Assembly (NCBI GenBank): GCA_013397075.1
Contig: VWZS01003779.1
Location: forward strand, 775,187-839,186
Reading direction: 5' to 3'
DNA: 64,000 bases
DNA from: Rhabdornis inornatus
Lineage: Eukaryota; Chordata; Aves; Passeriformes; Rhabdornithidae
This document shows, piece by piece, positions 1 through 10,300 of the stretch; position 1 is the first letter of the stretch; each line of letters begins with the position of its first letter. The position numbers were made by a program, and so were the translations under genes. The notes below the pieces were generated by a model that was given only the letters and a program-made list of their open reading frames with translations, ran no database searches and was not told where the DNA came from.

Positions 1-841
1 CAACTGGCCATTGCTTCTGTGCCTGTATAATTAATATGAAATGCTGCAGAAAAAGGGAGTTCTCTGTCTTGAATAAGACATTTCTCAAGTGAATTAATTA
101 TTAGCTAAAAAATGGTGAAGAAGTGCTGATACATAAAAGCCAACAGATCAGGAGTGAGGAAGAATCCTGCTAAATAGAAATACCCATCACAATGAAAAGT
201 CAGATCCTTATAAACTCTTCCAAATTCTTATGTAGGGTGATTCTGGCATAGAGTTTTTACTTTATCTGCTCCATTTTTGGGCTGTGGATGAATCAGTGCC
301 CTGTGAGTAAGTTACACCCTTGAGTAAGCAGTAAATGCACTGAGACTCAGTTTATTGAAACATTTGCAGCACCAGAGGACAATATATTAAGATTTTAGGT
401 CAAAAGTAATCACTTCTCTAAATTTCATCCCTAATCTTGATTAGGACTTTTGGAAAATACATATTTTAATAACAAAAATGAGTCTGTAGTTCCTATTCAG
501 GTTCCTCTCAAAGGCAATAAATCCTTGGTTTTTTCCCTTCTGATTTTTATTTTTACTGTTACAGTTTGTATTTCTTTTTTCACCCCCCAGGACTCTCAGA
601 AAAAACTCAGTGTCCTGTGCTTCTTTTGTTAAAAGAAGACAGTAAAAAACTTGGTTATCTATTTTTGATCCATTAGGATTTGTACATCCAGATTTGCTGA
701 ATATGTAGTGCAACTTTAGTAATTATTATCATTTTGTTGTATTTGTGGATTAAACAGAAGTCCAAATAGTTATTTAGCATTCACATTCTGTTGCCATGTG
801 CTTAAATTTCATTTAATTTAGTATAATTTAATGTTTTTCAG
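1..841 (+). other. UROS: UROS intron, left end (incomplete)
   Basis: This AT-rich intronic sequence runs to the acceptor before 842. I looked for the preceding UROS coding exon (the family segment that includes GGLIFTSPRAVEA) and did not find it in either frame choice, so that exon must lie outside the window. Confidence 0.7.
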
Positions 842-916
842 CCTGGTCAAAATCTCTTAAACAAATGTGGAATATCAAACCAACATATGTGGTAGGAAAA
901 GCTACAGCTTCTTTAG
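842..916 (+). CDS. UROS: UROS coding exon (first in window)
   Basis: The exon follows a TTTTTCAG acceptor and ends before a GTAAGC donor. It begins with two bases of a split codon and ends with the first base of a Val codon. It encodes the [20 protein letters not shown] segment, which matches the WERSLKEKW...YVVGNATASL region of human UROS. Confidence 0.93.
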
Positions 917-3900
917 GTAAGCTGGGGTTTAAAAAATTAAAAATTGACTAAATCTGGCTTGTAAGTACAATTTTTGCAGGAGGACCTGCTGTTCAAGGGT
1001 GCTGAGAAAAAAAAAAGTTTTAGAACTGGATAATTTGGAAGAGAGGTAATTATATAACCATTAGAATTATCCATGCTCCAGCCAAGGATATCCATGGATT
1101 TAATCCAGTCTCTGGATTTCTGCTCCTTTTGTTGTAATGTGATGGTCATTGCTTGAAAAATTGGGTCAAAACAGGGAAAAAAACACCCTTTGCTCTTAAT
1201 TTGAATGTGGTTTTGTCATTGTCTTTGGAAATGAAGTTGGATGAAAGGGATTCTAACCTGGTTGAGATTGTGCACAAATTATTTGTGTGCTTGGGTCAAG
1301 CTGTGCCTCCCTTTCCATCCCAGGGTTCTGTGGCAGGAAATCTGAATTGTTCTCATTGTTTCCCATGGTTTTTTCTTTTGGTTCTAGTGGAAGAAATTGG
1401 TCTTATTCCACAAGGAGAAAAGGCTGGAAATGCTGAGAAATTAGCTGAATATATTTGTTCAAGTAAGTGGCTAAAATGTTGGAGTTAAATTAAGGTAATG
1501 TCCCTTCCATCCTTTCAGAATTTCCTTGAGGTAAAATCACAGTGAGGCAAAACTACTTCAAAATACATATACAAGAAATTAATTTACATGAAATCTTAGA
1601 CCCTGTAGTTAATTAATAAATGCTATATGAGCCAGCAGGAAAAAGTTTTATTTTTAGGGGGAGATCAGAGCTGTAATGATTGGAAATTGCTGCTAAGTGA
1701 GAAGATTTAAATACTAGTGACTTCCCCCAAAATTACCCTGTGGTTTCAGAGGAATCTGGTTCTCAGCAGCAAAGCTGAGTGGTTTTGAAGAAATTTAAGT
1801 GATAATTTAAGTTTTGTTTAACCATTTTGTTATGGTTAAATCTGTAATGCTTCTCAACCTATTATCAGATTATTGGGGGATTTTGAAAGTCTATTTGCTG
1901 ACTTCTGTTTTTACTCTAATTTGTTAAAATTTCCAGTAGCAATAACTAAGATTTTTAGACTTAAGGGCTGTTTATTTTTGAATGAATGGCTCAAAGCAGT
2001 GAAAAAAGAGTTTTTGTACAGATGTGAGAGAGCTGCTGAGCAAAGTCTGCCCAGTAGCAGAGATTTATAGGGAAAAGAAAAACGGGATTGGAGCTGGCAA
2101 AGATTGTTTTTGCTGGGCACAGTGCACTCTGATTCACTGGCAAATAAAATATTTCAGCTTTAGGGAATATTTAATGATAAAAATGAGAGTTGCCAACACA
2201 AGATCAAATAATAAATTCTGAAAATTAAAAATGCAACACTAATATGTCATAAGTGAAGAATAACCCATCTCCCCTCTTCAGCAGATGTACTAAAGCAAAG
2301 AAAGGTTTCAGATGATTTTTTAGTGCTGGAAAATCTACTCTGGCAATGAATTAATATTTGCCAGGGATTTTTTTTTTTTTTAGCAGAAAAACAAGAGAAA
2401 TACCTGCTTATTGTGTCGTATGAAGGTGAAAAAAATTAACCAAGCAGTGAATTTCAGTCACTGGATCCTGTTTGTTGTTGAGACACAGAAATATCCTCCA
2501 GGATTTATTGGAGAATGTCTGTTTGCATAAACCAGCAATCTCCCTTCAGCACTTAAAAGCATCTTTTCTTTAGTAATTGTCTCTTAAAAATGTATTAACA
2601 AATCTGAATTAGTAATAAAATAATTTAATTTCTTTGGAAAGCTGAATGCAAAGCTGTATCAGTCTGTGTAGAATTTCATCTTGAAATTTTCTCTGTGTTT
2701 CTTATTTATAGAAAAAGCCAAAACTGTGCAAAGCAAGTGTGCTGTTAAATCCCTAATTTGACAAAAGCAAGTGAGGATATTCACTCCCACCCCAGCAGAG
2801 CAACCAGAATCCTTTTTCCTTGGGGAATTAAGAAAATGGAATTGCAGATAGACCAAAACTTTCCAGCACAGTATTGTCCTTTTCTTTGTCTGCCTGAATA
2901 TTCTTTTATAGAGAGCTCTGTCATTTACTGAGTGGCACAGATTTTAAATATGAAATTGAGGCAGGTTGTGTTGAGGAGGAGATAAAATGCATTTCTATTC
3001 CCCTTGCCCTTCTACAAAGGAAGTTATCTTTTTTGCCAATATTCATATTCTAGTTATGGAATATTCCTCATGTTCCTGCTAAGTAGCTTCTGTCCTGTGA
3101 ATTGGGGCTGCAGATGTTTTCTGTTGCCTTAGAGCTGTGTCTGTGGTGAAGCATTTGATAAATCAGCATTTGATACCTTTAAAATGTATTAAATCACATT
3201 TACTCTTTATTAAAGGCCTGAGTTAATTAAAGTTCTTGTTTGTGTGTTTACAGGAGAGAAACCAAATTCCTCAGCTCTCCTATTTCCTTGTGGAGCCCTG
3301 AAAAGAGAAGTACTTCCTACAGTGCTTAGAGAAAAAGGTTGAACTTCCCCTGGAGACCCATTTTAATTAGTCAGTGATGAGAAAAGTTGCATCTAAAGCT
3401 TGTGAACCAAATTGGAAGAAGTAAAAGTGGAACTTGCTGAGGAGAGGATGGGAGTAAACACTGGGAGCTTGGATGGCTGCCCAGAGCTCTGGACGTGCAA
3501 ATCCTTCACAGAACTTTTATGTGTCTTTTTAGCCTAAAATAGTTACACTTAAATGCAGTTAGGATGTGAGTGCTGAATTGAAATAATAGAAATTAATGAA
3601 TAAATTAATTATGATTGCATATCCTGATTGCAGGCATACCCCTGGAAAGCCTCACTGTTTATCAAACAACCCAACACCCTGATCTGCAGGAATCTTTGAG
3701 CAGTTACTTCTCCCAACAGGTACTGGACACTGATGTAGTTTGGGGTTTTCTGAGGCAGGTGACAATGCCTCCCAGAATATTCCTTTTTTTGAAGTAGTGT
3801 AACTGAAATATCACTGGGCATCCTCGCTGTGTATCACAAATCAGAATTCAGGAGTAATCTGCCCTATGTAGTTTGTGTAAAAGTAATAATTGCTTTTCAT

Positions 3901-5182
3901 TTTTCAAGATTGGCTTTCTGATTTTTCCTTTTTAGGAGCCTCCATCATAGAATTACAGAATCATGGAGTGGTTTGGGTGGGAAGGGAACTTAAAGCTCAT
4001 CCAGTCCACCCCCTGCCATGGCAGGGACACCTCCCACTGTCCCAGGCTGCTCCAACCCCGATGTCCAACCTGGCCTCGGGCACTGCCAGGGATCCAGGGG
4101 CAGCCACAGCTGCTCTGGGCACGCTGTGGCAGGGCCTGCCCACCCTCCCAGGGAACAATTCCTTCCCAATATCCCATCCAGCCCTGCCCTCTGGCACTGG
4201 GAAGCCATTCCCTGTGTCCTGTCACCATGTGCACACTGCTGGAGGAGGGAGTGAGCTGTACCAACGCTGCTGATTTCACCAGGGCATCCCTGCGAGCGTC
4301 GCGTTCTTCAGCCCATCCGGCGTCAAATTCTGCCTCCAGCACATCCAGAAGCTTTCAGGGGATTTGATCAACCAAGTCAAGGTATCTTCTCTTAAAAATG
4401 GTGGAATACAAGAGGCAGGAAATTTGGGGTGGGCAAATGAGATAGAAAGGCTGTTACAGCCACTGCAAACCTTGATTTTATCTTTGGTTCGTGTTTATTT
4501 CCCTGAAGAAATCCCCAGTTTATAGCAAATACAAATGTTATACAGAATTATAGAATCCCAGGATAGTTTGGGTTGGAAGGGACTTTAAAACCTATCTTGT
4601 TCCACCCCCTTGCCATGGACAGGGACACCTTCCACTACACCAGGTTACTCCAACCCCATCCAACCTGGCCTTGGTTGGATTTTAAAAAAGAAATTGTTTC
4701 CACCTGGAATGTTTTTCCCGACCACTTTCCCCCATCTTAGTTAGGACAGACTTAATTTTCTCTTGCAATGGTGTGAGGAGTTGTTGCTTGCACCAGGCTG
4801 CAGCTGATTAAAATTCCTCTCACTTTTCCCTGTTCTGTGGGACTCAGGGCTTTCAGTGTTTGTAATGGCGAGATAAATGCTCATCTTCCCTGAGTCACTG
4901 CTAAGTAGCTGCATTGATGGGTGGCTTTTAATGCTGCAAATCTTCAGCCTGAGCTGCTCAGTGCTGTTTGGGAGGACACAGAGCTGAGTGATGCTGCTGT
5001 GCCTGAGCACGTACAGTGACATGTTGTCCCTGCAGTTCGCTGCCATCGGGCCCAGCACAGCCGAGGCCCTGCAGGGCGCCGGGATCGCCGTGAGCTGCAC
5101 TGCAGGGAGCCCCACGCCCCAGGACCTGGCTGCTGCCATCTACACAGCCCTGCACCCACACAACTGCTCTGTGCCCCACTGA
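842..5182 (+). CDS. UROS: Uroporphyrinogen-III synthase, 3' part of gene (last six coding exons)
   Basis: The gene encodes the cytosolic enzyme that cyclises hydroxymethylbilane with inversion of ring D to give uroporphyrinogen III, the fourth step of heme synthesis. The coding exons seen are 842-916, 1388-1462, 3254-3337, 3634-3719, 4283-4381 and 5036-5182. They join in one frame (566 nt, entering with two bases of a split codon) to give 187 residues and a TGA stop. The translation follows vertebrate UROS closely: [75 protein letters not shown] and [13 protein letters not shown]. The VYQT and IGPSTA segments belong to the active-site cleft in characterised homologs. About 75 to 80 N-terminal residues and the promoter lie left of the window. 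It converges on EDRF1. No frameshift or lost exon is visible in the part present. Confidence 0.96.
1388..1462 (+). CDS. UROS: UROS coding exon (second in window)
   Basis: The exon has a GTTCTAG acceptor and a GTAAGT donor, and is 75 nt long. It encodes [20 protein letters not shown] and then [16 protein letters not shown] is strongly conserved in the family. Confidence 0.94.
1463..3253 (+). other. UROS: UROS intron, 1.8 kb
   Basis: The intron is bounded by GTAAGT and TTTACAG. It is AT-rich with several poly-T runs. I see no repeat family or nested gene in it. Confidence 0.75.
3254..3337 (+). CDS. UROS: UROS coding exon (third in window)
   Basis: The exon follows a TTTACAG acceptor and encodes a segment with [20 protein letters not shown]. 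The donor reads AAAG|GTTGAA, which is weaker than consensus (T at +3). The protein frame continues correctly into the next exon through a split Gly codon. Confidence 0.93.
3634..3719 (+). CDS. UROS: UROS coding exon (fourth in window)
   Basis: The exon lies between a TTGCAG acceptor and a CAG|GTACTG donor. It encodes [20 protein letters not shown] and then LSSYFSQQ, which aligns residue for residue with the human VYQT-containing exon. Confidence 0.95.
3944..4240 (-). mobile_element. CR1 LINE 3'-end fragment in UROS intron
   Basis: The plus strand begins CATAGAATTACAGAATCATG and goes on to TTTGGGTGGGAAGGGA, then CCACCCCCTGCCATGGCAGG, the reverse complement of the usual avian CR1 3' end. It continues through the CAGCCACAGCTGCTCTGGGC block. 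It is antisense to UROS. Confidence 0.88.
4283..4381 (+). CDS. UROS: UROS coding exon (fifth in window)
   Basis: The exon lies between a TTTCACCAG acceptor and an AAG|GTATCT donor, and is 99 nt long (33 codons, phase 0). It encodes [20 protein letters not shown] and then [16 protein letters not shown]1 fragment ends only about 40 nt upstream of the acceptor. Confidence 0.95.
4542..4682 (-). mobile_element. CR1 LINE fragment, short, in UROS intron
   Basis: The plus strand reads ACAGAATTATAGAATCCCAG, then GGTTGGAAGGGACTTTAAAA and CAACCTGGCCTTGG. This is the reverse complement of a CR1 3' terminus cut off after about 140 bp. It lies in the last UROS intron. Confidence 0.86.
5036..5182 (+). CDS. 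UROS: UROS terminal coding exon
   Basis: The exon follows a CCCTGCAG acceptor and runs to a TGA at 5180-5182. It encodes [20 protein letters not shown] and then [20 protein letters not shown] before the short C-terminus ending in SVPH. The human protein has FAAIGPTTARAL and SCTAESPTPQALA at the same place. Confidence 0.96.
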   Translation, partial: FAAIGPSTAEALQGAGIAVSCTAGSPTPQDLAAAIYTALHPHNCSVPH

Positions 5183-5795
5183 GAGCCCAGCCTGCCCTGC
5201 AAGGTCAACGTGGTGCTCCAGGATTTTTGCAGACCTGTTGTCCTGCAAGAAAGTTTTTTTGGATTATGAAGCACTGTCCTGGTCAGGAATGGGTGTGAGA
5301 AGGTTGCATTGAAATATCTTAAGAAATCCGGACTCTGTCCAGTATCCTTAAAGCATCCAGCTATTCCCTTTCCTCCTGTGTGCACTGTGAATATTTTATC
5401 CTTGAAAAGCAGCTGTGAACACTAAAATCAGCCCCACACCTCACCTCAGGTATCCCCCAGCACACAGCTCAGGTTGGAGTTGCTCTGTATTATCAGTTTT
5501 ACTTGCACATCTTCCTTTGTAGGAAACCCCCCCCATATTCCAATGAAGTATTTTCTTTTGTAAACTTGTTTGTTTGTTGTTCTGCTTTTCAAATATTTGT
5601 AAAAAAATGATAATTGCAGATTCTGAGTGGAACAAGAGAATTCTTGCAGTGAAGTTGCTCTGTGTGGGGCTAATTCAGGTCATCTGTTGTCCCTTGTTAC
5701 CCTGACAGGGTCTTAAAAATGAGGTTTAAGTTCTGTTCCTGTAAAGAAGGAGGATTTATTAACAGAGAAATAAACTGGCTTACCAGAGTTAATGA
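5183..5795 (+). other. UROS: UROS 3' untranslated region (inferred)
   Basis: The sequence runs from the stop codon to just beyond the first canonical AATAAA at 5769-5774. The region right after that signal is rich in GT (GATGGTGTTAGAGTTGTCTG), as expected for a cleavage-factor binding element. The exact end is inferred. Confidence 0.6.
5769..5774 (+). terminator. UROS: Poly(A) signal AATAAA for UROS
   Basis: This is the first canonical AATAAA after the UROS stop codon, about 590 nt downstream, and a GT-rich element follows within 30 nt. Confidence 0.65.
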
Positions 5796-6230
5796 TGGTG
5801 TTAGAGTTGTCTGTTATGGATGTGGTTTATGCTTTAATTGTTTATCTCTGAAAGGGGAAAAATAATCCTATTTAGCACTAACGCTCCCTCCAGCTAATGC
5901 CAGGGGCTTCACGGGAGATTTGAATCATAATATACTCATTTATAATCCTCCTGAAAGTCATTTGTGTTGTTAGCACAGTGCTGAGGTTCCTGGAACAACA
6001 GAGAAACCCTCCTTTGCTGCACAGTTCAGGCTGAGTCTGAGGATGGGATCTGAATTTCCATCCACGTGAGAGGCTCCACACCTGGAACAAGAGGTTCTGT
6101 TCCTATAAACTGAGTAATTCCAGAGTGCGCCTTCAATCAGTCACACCAGGACAGCAGGACAAGTGTTTGGCTTATGAAACACTTCCCTTTCTCAGGATGA
6201 AATGGAATCTCAGGAGGGCACATACTGGAA

Positions 6231-6288
6231 TATCACAGAATCCCAGGATGGTTTGGGTTGGAAGGGACCTTAAAGCTCATCCAGTTCC
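6231..6288 (-). mobile_element. CR1 LINE 3'-terminal scrap
   Basis: About 58 bp reading TATCACAGAATCCCAGGATG and then GGTTGGAAGGGACCTTAAAG, the reverse complement of the CR1 3' terminus. It sits between the UROS and EDRF1 3' ends. Confidence 0.82.
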
Positions 6289-6584
6289 ATATGAATGCAT
6301 GTAAAACCCATTTCTACCTTCACATAAAGTGGTTTATACTGTTACTATGCAACAATGAACCACATTTATTTGTGGAAGAACATCAGGACATCAGATGTTA
6401 TATTCTGGAAAATTTTATTAACAAAAAAAACCAGGAGTCCTCACATGCTGAGTTAAGACCTCACTCAGTGTTAGATTGCAGTTTACAGTTTTTCTGTCTT
6501 CCAAATAGTTTTGATTCTGTTGAGCAGTTTGCTGCTCTGAGGAGGGTCATAACCGAGGAAAACAAGGCAGACTGACATGTTTAT

Positions 6585-7216
6585 ATTTAATAAATAAATT
6601 TTTATTGAAAAATATCCTCTCTTTTATTCACAGTTTCAAGTCTGAAAAAGATAATACTATTCTTGATCAATTCCAACACAGCTGAAACCATTCACTTTCC
6701 AAAACAAAATCCCAGAGATGGCTGATAAATTGCAAGAGTCACATCAAAGCTAGAAAGGCACAGGTTTTTTGTGCAGGATCCTCCCTGGGATTAAGTAGTG
6801 CATCCACATATTCCACAGAAATCTCCTGGTACAGCTTGAGCTACCTTTAGCAGTGGAAGTGTTCTAGTGCAGCCCTGCTTACAAAACACATTTCATTAAA
6901 TACCAAACCAGAGCAGCTGTGAGGTTACATCTTTATGCAAAACACAGATTTCACTGCAAGAGAAAAATCAGGATCTTGCCCACGGTGCAAAAGTTACATT
7001 TTTATCTCCAGAACTCCAAGCTGGCATTTCAAACAAAGAAACGCTGGGAGCTGAACAAGGAGAGCTTTGTGGGGATAAAAAGGCATCCCTGTGCTTCCCC
7101 AGGTTCCAACGGAACAACAGTGGTGAGAACTCACCCTCAATAAACACAAACATCCCATGGGAACACCCCCAGTGCTCCCAGCAAGGCACTGGTGCTGCAG
7201 CTGTGCAGGGCTGCCC
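6585..7216 (-). other. EDRF1: EDRF1 3' untranslated region (inferred)
   Basis: The region between the EDRF1 stop codon and the paired AATAAA signals. It contains no coding pattern I recognise. The cleavage position is inferred. Confidence 0.55.
6601..6628 (-). terminator. EDRF1: Two poly(A) signals for EDRF1
   Basis: TTTATT on the plus strand at 6623-6628 and 6601-6606 reads AATAAA on the minus strand. Both lie about 600 nt beyond the EDRF1 stop codon, and they are the first such pair that fits its 3' end. Plus-strand AATAAATAAA sequence lies directly beside them at about 6589-6598. Confidence 0.6.
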
Positions 7217-7385
7217 TCACTGCGTGCCAGGGCTGCCCTCACTCCTGGCAGCCAGCTGTTCCAGCAGGGACAGGATGAGCTCGGTGCGCTCCAGCAGGGA
7301 CAGCCCCTTGTTGGCAGTGGCACGGAGCAGCAGGGAATAAACCTGCTTGTTTGTTTTCAGAACTGCTTCTTCCTCATTGCTGCCC
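7217..7385 (-). CDS. EDRF1: EDRF1 terminal coding exon 25
   Basis: Residues 1173-1228, SNEEEAVLKTNKQVYSLLLR then ATANKGLSLLERTELILSLL and a stop after SPGTQ. Human has the comparable ILKTNKHIYSQLLRATANK. Acceptor TTTGCAG. Confidence 0.95.
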
Positions 7386-10300
7386 CTGCAAAGAGAGCAG
7401 AGAATCCCAACTCTTAATCTGACCACAAACTCTTCCTTCTGCAAATTATCAAGAGCGTTATTAAATAATGTTGATTAGTATCCCTCAGCCCCCACCAGTC
7501 CCTGCACTGCAGTCAGAGCATTCTGTTTATACTGCAGGCAGGAACATAAAACATAAATAAAATATAACATAAAATGTACAAGCAGCAGTCAGGTTAATTG
7601 CAAGTGCTTCAGGAGTGACTGAGAAATGTTGAAGCAAATTAAATTCATCACGCACTTGGCAGGAATCAGGTTCATTTATTAAACAGAACAGGTACTCAAT
7701 AAAAAGCCACTGAAATGCAAAGTATTTCTGGGATAAATTACAAGTATTCCCAGAACCAAGTATTACTTTCAATTACTTTTCCCCTCTGATTTGCACAGCC
7801 AAGTTCTGTTCTGCTCATGATTCCACTTTGGGAGAGTAAAACTCATTTCAGCCATTTTGACTGCCAGGCTGCAAGTCTGGCTATCAAACACTAGTTTTCC
7901 TACATGTTCTCCTGTTTTTTGCCAAAGTGCACCTGAGACCCTGAAGCATTCTGAGCTCCAGTTTCCTCCCTTTTCAGCCCATTATTAAAGCAGAAAGGAG
8001 AACTTGCCCTCTGCTGAGCAGAAGGGAGGAAACACACACAGGATGTACAGAAGGCACAAGAAAGGTTAAACCAAAGGTAGTTTCAAGTTTGGCCTCCAAG
8101 TTTTAAGGAATTGAGCAGATTTTAAGAGTCCCATTTCACATCACCCAAACTGTAACAGATTCCTCGTGTGGAATCTTCAGTGCAAAATCTCAACATGATG
8201 CCAAGGTAAACGTGGGGGTAAAAACCCTTCGAAACAAAAAGTGAGGAGCTGCTCATGGTATGAGACAACAGAACTAAACCCATTTACTCAGTTAGCTGTG
8301 ACATCTGCTTGGTAACAAATTATCCTGCAAAAATCCTCTGTGTTTCACATAGTCAGATTGCCACCTTGTGGAAGCTCCTTTTTAGGAGGTGAAAGCTCCT
8401 AACATTGCCTGAAAAACAGCTAAAAACGCACCCAGGCTACGTTCTCATGTTTTTTATTTACCAGTCTCCCACTATCAGCAGACAACTTCCTGAGCACAGT
8501 GATCTCATTTCTTGAACAGTTTACTTTTAGCAAAACAGCTCTTCCATCACCAGTGCTTCAATCCCCAAAACTATTAACCCAACTCCCTTCCAAGCCTAAA
8601 AGAATCCTCTAAAACTAATGCCACATTTTCAGAACTTCACTTTATATAACATTAGGAACAGCTCCTGTAATCACACACTTGCTGCTGGGGGAGTAGAAGT
8701 TATTAAAAGGTATTTTCTGGCTCCCAAAAGGAACACCACACACACTCAGATCACAGCAGGAGAAGGCATGAGGGAAGGAATTTGCTGCAACACCACATCT
8801 CAACATCTCTTCAAAGTCAGCACAAAAAGAAGTTGGGTTTGTCCTGAATCCCAGCAGCAGAACAGAAGACTCCAGTAGGAATTGGTAAATTCTGTGACAC
8901 CAAAGCACATCTCCACCATATCCACCCCTCTCTGTGAAGCATTACTGATATGCCTGAATTTCTTCTGAAGTGTTCTGCTTGCCAAACTCCACGGACATTT
9001 TATCAGCAAGATGTATCAAGAGATCAGCAGCACCCAGCAGCTTCTCCCCCAGGAACTCTGCTCAGTCACACACCAATCCCAGGTCAGTAGGGTAAAGCAC
9101 ACCAAGCTTCAACTTACCCAATCTTTTTTTTGCTTGAAGTCAACAATTTAATGGATTGCAGGAGAAGGAAAGACATCCTGGACTCAAAAATCCCAAGCAG
9201 TTTCAAGACTTCCTCTTTGTTAAGGCCTGCAGAGGAATCATTCACTGACACGCTCTCAGCAGAACTTTTATCCTTGCTGATCTACAGGAAGAGAAACAAC
9301 CCAAAAAAATTTGACTGAATTCGACCTTTTAAATACAGGGAGTGATTTAAAAAACCCCTCTTGCAGGTGAGCTTTTACATGTGTTACCCAAACTTCAAGC
9401 AAGGGACACACATATCAGCACATCCTGCAAGTAATTCTTGACTGAGGCATCAGGAACATAATTCACACTGGCTACAGACAGCCCTGCATGTTTTAATATT
9501 TAAGTATTAAATATACCAGAGAGAGTTTTTTTATTATACACAGATTCTGAAGTTCTTAGAGAAAATATTTAAGGAATAGCAGAGTTGCACAAGAAGTCCA
9601 TTCACACAGGCAGTCCCCATCTGTACAAAAATGTGTTTTAATCCATCTCTGGATCATGTTCTGGAGGAATTCTTTTATCCACTTCAGGTTAAGGAAGAAC
9701 TGCAATACATCTAACTCTGTCCACATTCTTTAAGCCACTGGCTCTATGGAAAAGTAACTAAAGAATATTTTAACTGCCAAATGACCATTCTTTGGTGAAG
9801 GCACAAGCCAGAAGGGAGCAGGTATCACACCATTTCAAGTTCCTTTACCTGTTCAGTTTCTGCCACAAGCTCTTTCCTGATTAGCTGGAATGCACCCTTG
9901 GTTTTGGTCATTATATCAAGGGCCCCAGACAGAGTCTTCAATTTCCCAGCACTGCTGTTCTGACCTAAAAAAAAAAAAAACATAAAAATGAAGGACAAAA
10001 GACTTGAGTTAGACTATTTTTCTTCCATCCAAAGACGTCAAGAGTTAGGAAGAAAGCACATACTGCCCTAGTCAGCTGAAAACTAGCAAGATAAAAGTGC
10101 CTTGTCTCCTCTCTTGAGGAAGTTCTATTCTGAGCAGCAGATTGCTCCTGCTCTCATATAAATTTAATTATCTAAAAACAAAACTAAGGAGGTAGTGGTG
10201 GTTTGGAAAGCTGTTTAAAGCCAGAGCTGCACTTACTGGCCATCTGGAACTCTGCAAAGGCCACTCTCTCCAGCTGCACACGCAGGAACTCACAGGGGGC

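Noticed and set aside
1..841. A further UROS exon or the neighbouring BCCIP or MMP21 gene at the left edge
   Set aside because: No frame in this part matches the UROS segment expected upstream, nor anything I know of those genes.
3953..4367. Overlapping open frames of 127 to 134 residues on both strands
   Set aside because: They come from the GC-rich CR1 fragment plus the UROS exon read in wrong frames.
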